A stretch of DNA of 64,000 bases from Parvularcula sp039818345 (GTDB taxonomy: Bacteria; Pseudomonadota; Alphaproteobacteria; Caulobacterales; Parvularculaceae), in the NCBI GenBank assembly GCA_039818345.1, contig JBCBUC010000019.1, positions 13,562-77,561 on the forward strand, in the 5' to 3' direction. Shown in pieces: positions 8,213 through 15,058 of the stretch; the first letter of the stretch is position 1, and each line of letters opens with the position of its first letter. A program made the translations under genes and the position numbers. The notes beneath the pieces were generated by a model. That model did no database searches. It saw only the letters and a program-made list of their open reading frames with translations, and had not been told where the DNA came from.

Positions 8213-8674
8213 CTAAGCCGCTTTACGCCGGCTCTTCTTCGTTGTTGCTTTGCGGCCACCTTGTGTTCCCAGCCCGATTTGCTTGGCGAACTCTGAACGA
8301 CGTTTCGCGTAATTGGGTGCCACCATCGGATAGTCGGCGGGGAGACCCCACTTGCGACGGTAATCCTCTGGGCTCATGTTATACTGGGTGCGAAGATAAC
8401 GCTTCAACATCTTGAGTTGCTTGCCATCTTCGAGGCACACCAAATAGTCATCGGTGATTGATTTCTTAATCGGTACAGCTGGTTTCAGCGGTACTTCTTC
8501 CTCAGCAGGAACACCAGAAAGCCCTGACAGGGTTTGGAAAGTGTTCTGAAGCAAGTCTTGCAGTTGCTCAGCAGGAACCGAGTTATTGCTCACAAATGCT
8601 GCAACGATATCGGTTGTTAGAGCTAACGTTTCCGATCTGTCGAGGCTGGCGGTTGTTTCGGTATTTTCAGTCAT
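8213..8674 (-). CDS. MucR/Ros family transcriptional regulator lacking zinc-binding histidines
   Basis: MucR proteins are H-NS-like global regulators of alphaproteobacteria that bind AT-rich DNA. The 153-residue product has the N-terminal oligomerisation region, then the conserved core DYLVCLEDGKQLKMLKRYLR, SPEDYRRKWGLPADYPMVAP and NYAKRRSEFAKQIGLG, and a Lys/Arg-rich tail. In most members the zinc site is Cys, Asp/Cys, His, His. Here C80 and D83 remain, but the two His positions are Y93 and Q97. Metal-free Ros/MucR homologues are known from Mesorhizobium, so the fold may still form. Upstream lie repeated GGTACT motifs that may be operators. Confidence 0.93.
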   Translation of the reverse strand: MTENTETTASLDRSETLALTTDIVAAFVSNNSVPAEQLQDLLQNTFQTLSGLSGVPAEEEVPLKPAVPIKKSITDDYLVCLEDGKQLKMLKRYLRTQYNMSPEDYRRKWGLPADYPMVAPNYAKRRSEFAKQIGLGTQGGRKATTKKSRRKAA

Positions 8675-8700
8675 TGATTTTTTCCAGGCTTCGAAGGACG

Positions 8701-8752
8701 AGTACCAGAATTAGAGTAAAAAATTTCCTCAAAAGTGGTACTAACGGTACTA
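8701..8752. promoter_or_regulatory. repeated GGTACT motifs upstream of mucR-like gene
   Basis: GGTACTA occurs at 8737-8743 and 8746-8752 (9-base period), and its complement AGTACC at 8701-8706, all within 80 bases upstream of the mucR-like start at 8674. Three copies of a 6-mer in about 50 bases suggests an operator, possibly for autoregulation. No known regulator consensus is matched. Confidence 0.3.
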
Positions 8753-8938
8753 TGAACGCAGTCGTCTAGTGATATTTGTTAGCACTGCCAAGAACAAAAT
8801 TTCGTAATTATCAGTTCTCAAGGCACTGATTTCTGTCTTCTCTGCTATCTTGAAACGATCACGATAAGTCGCCGCAACCCCTAGGCGTCCTCGGTTATTC
8901 GACGTAAGGCGGGCGCCTTGAATGAGAGGGTATTGCTT

Positions 8939-10240
8939 GTGGAAAAGACAATCGCGACGGACGCTGGATCAGCTGGTTTTAGCTTTGGAAAGCCTTTGGC
9001 CGAGACGGATGCTCAACTCGACGCGATGATGGGCAAGGAGCTTGATCGGCAGCAAAAGCAAATTGAGCTCATCGCATCAGAGAATATTGTTAGCCAGGCA
9101 GTGCTTGATGCCCAAGGCTCAGTACTGACGAACAAATATGCCGAGGGCTATCCCGGTCGCCGGTACTATGGCGGCTGTGAGTTTGTTGATGAGGTCGAAA
9201 ACCTCGCCATTGATCGCGCCAAGCGTCTCTTCGCGTGTGAGGAAGCGATCGTTCAACCGCATTCGGGGAGCCAAGCCAATCAGGCTGTTTTCATGGCACT
9301 GATTAAGCCTGGCGCCAAAATCATGGGACTGGATCTCGCCGCGGGCGGACATTTGACCCATGGGGCCAAGGTCAATCAATCGGGCAAGTGGTTCAACGCT
9401 GTTCATTACGGTGTGCGTGACGATGATCACCTGATCGACATGGATGTGGTGCGCGACCGTGCGCTTGCGGAGCGTCCAGACCTTCTGATTGCGGGCGGCT
9501 CTGCTTATAGCCGGATTATCGACTTTGCTGCGTTCCGCGCGATTGCCGATGAGATCGGCGCCTATTTCTTGGTGGATATGGCCCATTTTGCTGGCCTGGT
9601 CGCTGGTGGCCACTATCCATCGCCGCTGCCCTATGCCCACGCTGTGACGTCGACCACGCACAAAACGCTCCGTGGTCCGCGCGGCGGAATCATTCTGACC
9701 AATGACAAAGACCTGGCGAAGAAATATCGCTCGGCGTTGTTCCCCGGCATCCAGGGCGGACCACTGATGCATGTTGTTGCTGGTAAGGCTGCGGCCTTTG
9801 GCGAAGCATTGACGCCTGAATACAAGATCTACACCAAGCAAGTGATCGAAAACGCCAAGGCTTTGGCCGCTGTTCTTGTCGATGCTGGTTATGCTGTGGT
9901 GTCGGGCGGAACCGACACCCACGTTATGCTTGTCGATCTGCGTCCGAAAGGTGTGAAGGGCAACGCCGCCGAAGAAGCGCTCGAGCGGGCGGGCATGACC
10001 TGTAACAAGAACGGCGTGCCGAATGATCCGGAGAAACCAGCCATCACGTCGGGCATCCGTCTGGGAACACCGGCCGGCACGAGCCGCGGATTTGGCATCG
10101 CTGAGTTCCAGCAAACGGGCCGCATGATCGCAGAGGTCCTAGATGGTCTGGCCGCGGGTGGCGACACCACCGAACTTGAGAACAAGGTGCGCGCTGAGGT
10201 TGAAGCGCTCACAGGGCGCTTCCCGATCTACGGGAGCTGA
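8939..10240 (+). CDS. glyA: serine hydroxymethyltransferase
   Basis: PLP enzyme that converts serine and tetrahydrofolate to glycine and methylene-tetrahydrofolate. About 433 residues. Motifs: QIELIASENIVS, GSVLTNKYAEGYPGRRYYGG (two motifs), the active-site Lys in TSTTHKTLRGPRGG and FPGIQGGPLMH. The start is uncertain: the frame is open from a TTG at 8918; GTG at 8939 lies about 10 bases after GAGAGG (8923-8928) and gives an N-terminus of normal length. nrdR follows, as in many alphaproteobacteria. Confidence 0.94.
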   Translation: MEKTIATDAGSAGFSFGKPLAETDAQLDAMMGKELDRQQKQIELIASENIVSQAVLDAQGSVLTNKYAEGYPGRRYYGGCEFVDEVENLAIDRAKRLFACEEAIVQPHSGSQANQAVFMALIKPGAKIMGLDLAAGGHLTHGAKVNQSGKWFNAVHYGVRDDDHLIDMDVVRDRALAERPDLLIAGGSAYSRIIDFAAFRAIADEIGAYFLVDMAHFAGLVAGGHYPSPLPYAHAVTSTTHKTLRGPRGGIILTNDKDLAKKYRSALFPGIQGGPLMHVVAGKAAAFGEALTPEYKIYTKQVIENAKALAAVLVDAGYAVVSGGTDTHVMLVDLRPKGVKGNAAEEALERAGMTCNKNGVPNDPEKPAITSGIRLGTPAGTSRGFGIAEFQQTGRMIAEVLDGLAAGGDTTELENKVRAEVEALTGRFPIYGS

Positions 10241-10382
10241 TCCGATACTGGCCGGTGTGGCGGCGGTGTTTATCGGCCGTCACGCCGTTCCGCTATCAGC
10301 GTCCTTGCGTGCGCTTGAGGCGCTATAGCGTCCTCAAACAACCCAGCTTTTAAACGGCGCCGGAAACGTCTATCTGCCAGGC

Positions 10383-10838
10383 ATGCGATGCCCTTTTTGC
10401 GGTGGTGAAGACACACAAGTGAAGGATTCGCGGCCCGCAGATGATGGGGCTGCGATCCGGCGCAGACGGCTTTGTAATTCCTGCGGTGCCCGTTTCACGA
10501 CGTTTGAGCGCGTGCAACTGCGTGAACTCTTCGTGCTCAAGTCCTCGGGCCGGAAAGTTCCCTTTGACCGAGAAAAGTTGCAGCGTTCTATTCTGATCGC
10601 GACCAGGAAGCGTGACATCGATCAGGAGATGATTGACCGAACCGTCTCCGGCATCGTCCGCACACTGGAACAAACAGGCGAGACTGAGGTCACCAGTCGC
10701 ACGATCGGCCAACATGTCATGCAGGCGTTGAGAGAGATCGACGACGTCGCCTTCGTCCGTTATGCGAGCGTTTACCGCAATTTCACGGAAGCGAAGGATT
10801 TCGAGGCCTTCCTCCGAGACATGGATCAAACCCAATGA
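10383..10838 (+). CDS. nrdR: transcriptional repressor NrdR
   Basis: ATP/dATP-sensing repressor of ribonucleotide reductase genes. The 151-residue product has the N-terminal zinc ribbon (MRCPFCGG at 1-8 and RRRLCNSCGARF at about 27-38) and an ATP-cone domain (KVPFDREKLQRSI, about 56-68). Length and motif order are textbook. Its stop overlaps the nusB start by four bases. In many relatives the riboflavin genes ribD, ribE, ribBA and ribH lie between nrdR and nusB; none is here. Confidence 0.96.
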   Translation: MRCPFCGGEDTQVKDSRPADDGAAIRRRRLCNSCGARFTTFERVQLRELFVLKSSGRKVPFDREKLQRSILIATRKRDIDQEMIDRTVSGIVRTLEQTGETEVTSRTIGQHVMQALREIDDVAFVRYASVYRNFTEAKDFEAFLRDMDQTQ

Positions 10839-11317
10839 GCGCTGATACTTACGCCAAAGCCCGGCGCGATGGCCGCACCATGGCCCGACTTGGAGCCGTT
10901 CAGGCCCTTTATCAAATGGAGCAGTCGGGTGCGGGGTCTGAGGCGATTATCCGTGAGTTTCAAAGCCACCGCTTGGGCGGCGAGTTAGATGGTGCAGCCA
11001 TTCGTCAGGCTGATGACGAGTTCTTTGCCGATGTCGTTCGCGGTGTTGTCGATGCACAACGGCCGATCGATCCTCTCTTAGAGCGCAACTTGGCCGATGG
11101 CTGGACGCTTAAGCGCCTTGATGCCACCGCGCGGGCAATCTTGAGGTGCGGAACCTATGAGCTGGTGCGGCGCGCGGATGTGCCCGCAAGGGTCGTGATC
11201 GACGAATATATCGACATAGCCTCGGACTTTTTCGGGGAGGGCGAAAGCGAGCCCAAATTCATCAATGCTGTGCTGGAGGCCTGTGGCCGTGAGGCGCGGA
11301 CTGATGAGTTCGCTTGA
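10835..11317 (+). CDS. nusB: transcription antitermination protein NusB
   Basis: All-helical RNA-binding factor that joins NusE (S10) at boxA to prevent premature termination in rRNA operons. The 160-residue product shows ARLGAVQALYQMEQSG at the start and the C-terminal RCGTYELVRRADVPARVVIDEY and FINAVLE segments of the family. It is coupled to nrdR by an ATGA overlap and followed by thiL after 6 bases, so the three genes appear to be one transcript. Confidence 0.94.
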   Translation: MSADTYAKARRDGRTMARLGAVQALYQMEQSGAGSEAIIREFQSHRLGGELDGAAIRQADDEFFADVVRGVVDAQRPIDPLLERNLADGWTLKRLDATARAILRCGTYELVRRADVPARVVIDEYIDIASDFFGEGESEPKFINAVLEACGREARTDEFA

Positions 11318-11323
11318 TCGCTG

Positions 11324-12262
11324 ATGGGCGAGTTCGATCTTATCGCCCGACACTTGGCCCCGTTGGCCAGCCCCGACGCGCTTGGCCTGACCGATGATGT
11401 CGCCCATTACCGGGGCGACGTTATCTCAAAAGACGTTCTTGTTGAAGGCGTCCACTTCCTCCCAACCGATCCGTTGGATCTGATTGCTCGCAAGGCCCTC
11501 CGCGTGAACATCTCCGATGTGATTGCCAAAGGCGCGACCCCGACGGCCTATCTTTTGGGTATGGTGTGGCCGGAGGGAACGAAAGAGGCGAGCTTTGAGC
11601 GCTTTGCTGCTGGTCTCCAACAAGAGCAAACCGAAACGGGGATCAGGATTCTTGGCGGAGACACCACCGTTGGCCCGCTCATGGTCATCAGTGTGACGAT
11701 CATAGGGACCCCAGGGCCACGGGGGGTGATCACCCGGTCCGGAGCGGAACCCGGCGACGCGATCTTGGTCACCGGTACCATTGGCGACGGGATTCTCGGG
11801 CTTGAGGCCGCAAAGCAGCAGCCCCCTGCCAGCGACCTCAATGCTTTGCCTTACCGATTGCCGCGCATTCCGTTCGGTATTCAGGGCGTGGTCGCTCAGT
11901 ATGCGAAGGCCAGTATTGATCTTTCTGATGGGTTAATCGCTGACGCGGGCCACCTGGCCACGGCAAGCGGCGTTGGTGTTGAATTGCGCGCCGAGGCTGT
12001 TCCTTTATCGTCTTTAGGGCAGGAGGCTCGGTCAAAGGGCAGATTGGGTGATTTGGTCACGGGCGGGGATGATTATCAGACTCTTTTTGCCATAGACCCA
12101 GCCGATATCGGTCTTCTGACTGCTGAAAAACCGGATACCGTCACAGTGACACATATCGGTTCCGTGCTTGACGGGAAAAGGGCGGGGGAGGTCGATCTCG
12201 TCGATAGTAACGGGAGAAAAATCTCTTTAAAACAAAGCGGTTGGGACCATTTCGCCTCGTGA
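11324..12262 (+). CDS. thiL: thiamine-monophosphate kinase
   Basis: Phosphorylates thiamine monophosphate to thiamine pyrophosphate. The 312-residue product matches the AIR-synthase-like fold: GEFDLIARHLAPLA at the start, DDVA and DVLVEGVHFLP for the metal/ATP site, KALRVNISDVIAKGA, ILGGDTTVGP, and SIDLSDGLIADAGHLA toward the C-terminus. It closes the nrdR-nusB-thiL group. Confidence 0.95.
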   Translation: MGEFDLIARHLAPLASPDALGLTDDVAHYRGDVISKDVLVEGVHFLPTDPLDLIARKALRVNISDVIAKGATPTAYLLGMVWPEGTKEASFERFAAGLQQEQTETGIRILGGDTTVGPLMVISVTIIGTPGPRGVITRSGAEPGDAILVTGTIGDGILGLEAAKQQPPASDLNALPYRLPRIPFGIQGVVAQYAKASIDLSDGLIADAGHLATASGVGVELRAEAVPLSSLGQEARSKGRLGDLVTGGDDYQTLFAIDPADIGLLTAEKPDTVTVTHIGSVLDGKRAGEVDLVDSNGRKISLKQSGWDHFAS

Positions 12263-12393
12263 CTGGACCCCTTTGCGCGCCCTTTCATTGCCGCTATACC
12301 CTCTGTAATGTGATAATATTTATGCGCCCAATTGATCCAATTTCATGGATGCATGAAACCGATAAACGCTATTCGGAAGATCACGTCAGCTGA

Positions 12394-12412
12394 TTATTGC
12401 GCACCGCAATAA
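12394..12412. promoter_or_regulatory. perfect inverted repeat upstream of urcA-family gene
   Basis: TTATTGC (12394-12400) and GCAATAA (12406-12412) form a perfect 7-bp inverted repeat around five bases. It lies about 110 bases before the UrcA-family start, in the 260-base gap after thiL. It could be a dimer-binding operator or a small hairpin; there is no adjacent T run, so it is not a standard terminator. Confidence 0.3.
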
Positions 12413-12522
12413 ACTCCCTACCTTCTTCTCAACAGAGGGACGCAGCCTTTACTCCGTAGGGAGAGGTTGTCCGAACACTGGAACATGACTGTTGCTTAGC
12501 AGATAAAGGACTGAGCTTACCG

Positions 12523-12828
12523 ATGACCAAAACCATTCTTGCTGCGGCCACTGCCGCCATGATTTCGCTCGCCTCGGCTTCCGCCCAGGACGTGACTGTT
12601 CGATTGAGCGCACAAGACCTCGAAACCCGTGCGGGTACTGAGCGTGTCTATGAAGTGATGACCCGCCGTGTACGTTCGGCTTGTCATGACGGCACCATCG
12701 CGGCCCGTTCATCGCGCACCACCGTCGAGACGTGCCAGGCCGATATGATGGATCAACTCGTCAGCTCGATTAACCGCCCTGAGCTTTTCGCAGTCCACAA
12801 CACCGACGTTCAATACGCCGGTCAGTAA
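12523..12828 (+). CDS. UrcA family protein
   Basis: Small exported protein of unknown role. The 101-residue product has a Sec signal peptide (about 1-22, ending ASASAQ), then the UrcA pattern: VTVRLSAQDLETRAGTERVY, two cysteines (CHDG and ETCQAD) that could form a disulfide in the periplasm, and a C-terminal helix. The family is common in Caulobacterales, Sphingomonadales and relatives. It stands alone between thiL and a tRNA gene. Confidence 0.8.
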   Translation: MTKTILAAATAAMISLASASAQDVTVRLSAQDLETRAGTERVYEVMTRRVRSACHDGTIAARSSRTTVETCQADMMDQLVSSINRPELFAVHNTDVQYAGQ

Positions 12829-12841
12829 CCCCCCAAAGGGT

Positions 12842-12882
12842 GACGCCGCGTTGAGATCGGTTTACACCATCGCCGCGGCGTC
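12842..12882. repeat. 9-bp inverted repeat running into tRNA-Arg 5' end
   Basis: GACGCCGCG at 12842-12850 pairs perfectly with CGCGGCGTC at 12874-12882, separated by 23 bases. The right arm includes the first three bases of the tRNA-Arg. The hairpin could end urcA-family transcripts or fold in the tRNA precursor and compete with the acceptor stem. Confidence 0.4.
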
Positions 12883-12953
12883 CCCGTAGCTCATCAGGAT
12901 AGAGCGACAGATTCCTAATCTGTAGGTAGCAGGTTCGAGTCCTGCCGGGGACA
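12880..12953 (+). tRNA. tRNA-Arg (anticodon CCT)
   Basis: A full cloverleaf of 74 bases: acceptor GTCCCCG/CGGGGAC, D-stem GCTC/GAGC, anticodon stem ACAGA/TCTGT with loop TTCCTAA (anticodon CCT at 12914-12916, reads AGG), T-stem GCAGG/CCTGC with TTCGAGT loop. The discriminator base is A at 12953; the next bases are CCG, so the CCA end is not encoded. Confidence 0.95.
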
Positions 12954-13138
12954 CCGTCTCCATTGGCCAGTTTGGCGATAGTCAAGGGCGCGAGGGCAGG
13001 GCCTTTGCTATTCTGTTTCCTGCGCGGTGTTCCAATTGAGTTTGCTGATGCGACGCTCAAGGACGATGCACACCGCGCCCTTCCCCCAAGACCGGTTTCT
13101 CCTTACGGTACCCACGGGGCATTGGGGGTGGAGACACC

Positions 13139-14815
13139 ATGTCATCACTCAAGGATGCGCTGGAGACGATCAGCGACGAAAAGCTCGAGGCGGGGCTTGA
13201 GAAGACCGCCGCCACGATCCAGCAGCTGACCTTGACGCTGCTGGTCGTCTCGGTGGTCGCGGTCTCGGTCGCTGGGACGCCGGATCTCGCGCTCCTTCTT
13301 CCCGATAGTGCCATCTCGATGCCGACCTTTGGCGGCATGCCGCTGCGGCTCGCGCTGGTGGTGGGGCCAATCGTTCTCGTGGCGGTGCGGGTTTATTTGC
13401 AACGATATATCGTCCGATGGAGGCGTCTTGAAAGCACCGCGCGGCAGCGGAACCTCTCCCGTCCGGTGACCATTTCGCCCATGCGTGATGACATTCTGCG
13501 TATCGGGACGATGTCGATGCGTTATCTGTTGGTGCCAGTGGCGATGGCGGTCATTACCTGGAAGGCGCTCGGTGACCCCATGCCGCTTGGCTATGCCCTG
13601 GCCATGGCGACACTGTTCGTCACGGTGGTGCACCTGATCCAGGATTTGCCCGCAAAGTGGTTCGTCTGGGTTCCCGCATTGGTCCTCGTCGGCACAGGCG
13701 TGTTCGTCCTCTCCGAGCCTGGGCAGCGGTTCCTGCCTGAGGCCTTGGCGGAGCCACTCCCGTCCACGGCGGACATCCACCGTCCGCTTGACCTGCGCTA
13801 TGCGGATCTTGCGCGGCGCGTGCTTATTGAAGAGGACCTTCGCGGCGCGGATCTCGAACTCGCGAACCTCGACCAGTCGAAGCTGGAGCGGGCGAACCTC
13901 ACGCGCGCAAATCTGCGAGAAGCGTCGCTTCAAAATGCAAACCTTTGGTACGCCAATCTCACGGAGGTTGACCTTCAGCTCGCCAATCTCACGGACGCTG
14001 ACCTTGGGGTCGTCAATCTCACGGACGCGGACCTTAGGGCCGCCAATCTCACGGGCGCTAACCTTGTGGGTGCTAATTTCACGAACGCGGAACTTTCGCC
14101 CACCAATTTCAGGGAAGCTAGACTTTGGCACGCCAGTCTCTCGTCCGCTCACCTTTCTGGGGCAAATCTCTCGGATGCTGAACTTCAAGCCGCCAATCTC
14201 GCTTATGCTGGCCTTTGGAGCGCCACTCTCACGGCTGGAACACTTGGAAAGAGCCTTTTGTTTGGTACGTCCTTCAATTATTCGTTTGCCACAGGATCGA
14301 CATGGCCCGGCGATGCTACGAACCGCTTGGCCGTCGTCGATGGCGTCTGCTTCGCGCCGTTGACGCTCGCACAAAATGATAATGGCGAGCGGATCATCCG
14401 GTGCGGCGAAGAAGGTCGCATTTTTTTCGGAGATCCTGCATTGCTCGCTCTCAACTTAGACAACGCTCAGCTTGGCGACGTTCTTGTTGCCGCTAAAGAC
14501 CTTCCCGACACCTTCACTGACTACGCTTGTGTGCAGGGCGATGAGTTGCCCATCGGACCCGATGGCTTGCCCATGACCGATGTGAAGTCTTGCGCCCACC
14601 CGGATTTCCGAGAACGCATGCGTTGGTTTTATTGCGGCTTTATGCATGTCGACGGGGTGGGGGAACTTGATGTCCCAGACGCCTACCGCACCGACCCCAA
14701 TCCGCTGGTCATCACCACCGCGACCTGCGCCGATGTGGGCCTCGGGACGGACCGCGAGCGAGAGTGGCTCGAAGCGACGTTCCCAGACTTTGATTGGGAC
14801 GATGTGCCGCGATAG
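13139..14815 (+). CDS. membrane-anchored pentapeptide-repeat protein
   Basis: A 558-residue protein in three parts. Residues about 20-205 hold four to five hydrophobic helices with a basic loop (YLQRYIVRWRR), so this end is in the inner membrane. Residues about 215-375 are tandem pentapeptide repeats A(D/N)LxX, such as ANLTDADLGV, which form a right-handed beta solenoid. The last 180 residues are a Cys-containing region (VCFAP, YACVQ, SCAHP, WFYCG, ATCAD) I do not recognise; the Cys pattern suggests disulfides outside the cytoplasm. Start is ATG 13139 after GGTGGAG. Function unknown; known pentapeptide proteins include gyrase protectors, but nothing here shows that role. Confidence 0.85.
   Translation: MSSLKDALETISDEKLEAGLEKTAATIQQLTLTLLVVSVVAVSVAGTPDLALLLPDSAISMPTFGGMPLRLALVVGPIVLVAVRVYLQRYIVRWRRLESTARQRNLSRPVTISPMRDDILRIGTMSMRYLLVPVAMAVITWKALGDPMPLGYALAMATLFVTVVHLIQDLPAKWFVWVPALVLVGTGVFVLSEPGQRFLPEALAEPLPSTADIHRPLDLRYADLARRVLIEEDLRGADLELANLDQSKLERANLTRANLREASLQNANLWYANLTEVDLQLANLTDADLGVVNLTDADLRAANLTGANLVGANFTNAELSPTNFREARLWHASLSSAHLSGANLSDAELQAANLAYAGLWSATLTAGTLGKSLLFGTSFNYSFATGSTWPGDATNRLAVVDGVCFAPLTLAQNDNGERIIRCGEEGRIFFGDPALLALNLDNAQLGDVLVAAKDLPDTFTDYACVQGDELPIGPDGLPMTDVKSCAHPDFRERMRWFYCGFMHVDGVGELDVPDAYRTDPNPLVITTATCADVGLGTDREREWLEATFPDFDWDDVPR
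13922..14251 (+). repeat. 30-bp tandem array coding for decapeptide solenoid units
   Basis: About eleven in-register units of exactly 30 bases. The core GCCAATCTCACGG begins at 13952, 13982, 14012, 14042 and onward every 30 bases to 14222, with growing divergence at the 3' end (TTC for CTC, AGG for ACG). Each unit encodes two pentapeptides. Similarity at the DNA level, including synonymous positions, is highest in units 2-5, which points to recent duplication or conversion there. Confidence 0.85.
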
Positions 14816-15058
14816 CAAAGCCGGGGCTAACCGACCGTGACCGCAAAGGCTCAGGGCACCAACGGTCCCGATAGGCCAGGTGATCACGCGCCTCTATTGG
14901 CAAATCCAAAGGTTTGAGGCCGCCCAATCAATCGGGCACTGAATGTTCCCCTCGGGCAGGGCCCAACAAAAAATGACCGCGGATGTTTTTTCCAATTGGA
15001 CCCTGCAACGCTTTGGCTATGGTCGTTGAAAGAACAGAACCCTTTGGAGGATCCTGGG

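Noticed and set aside
9119..10114. 331-residue open frame antisense to glyA
   Set aside because: It mirrors the strong codon bias of glyA, which is certain; the translation has no recognisable family and no ribosome-binding site.
13922..14251. 30-bp repeats as a CRISPR array
   Set aside because: Units are contiguous with no unique spacers, and they lie in an open coding frame.
13145..14374. 409-residue antisense and 191-residue alternate-frame open frames over the pentapeptide gene
   Set aside because: The 30-base unit is a multiple of three, so any frame open in one unit is open in all. The sense frame alone gives the A(D/N)LxX pattern.
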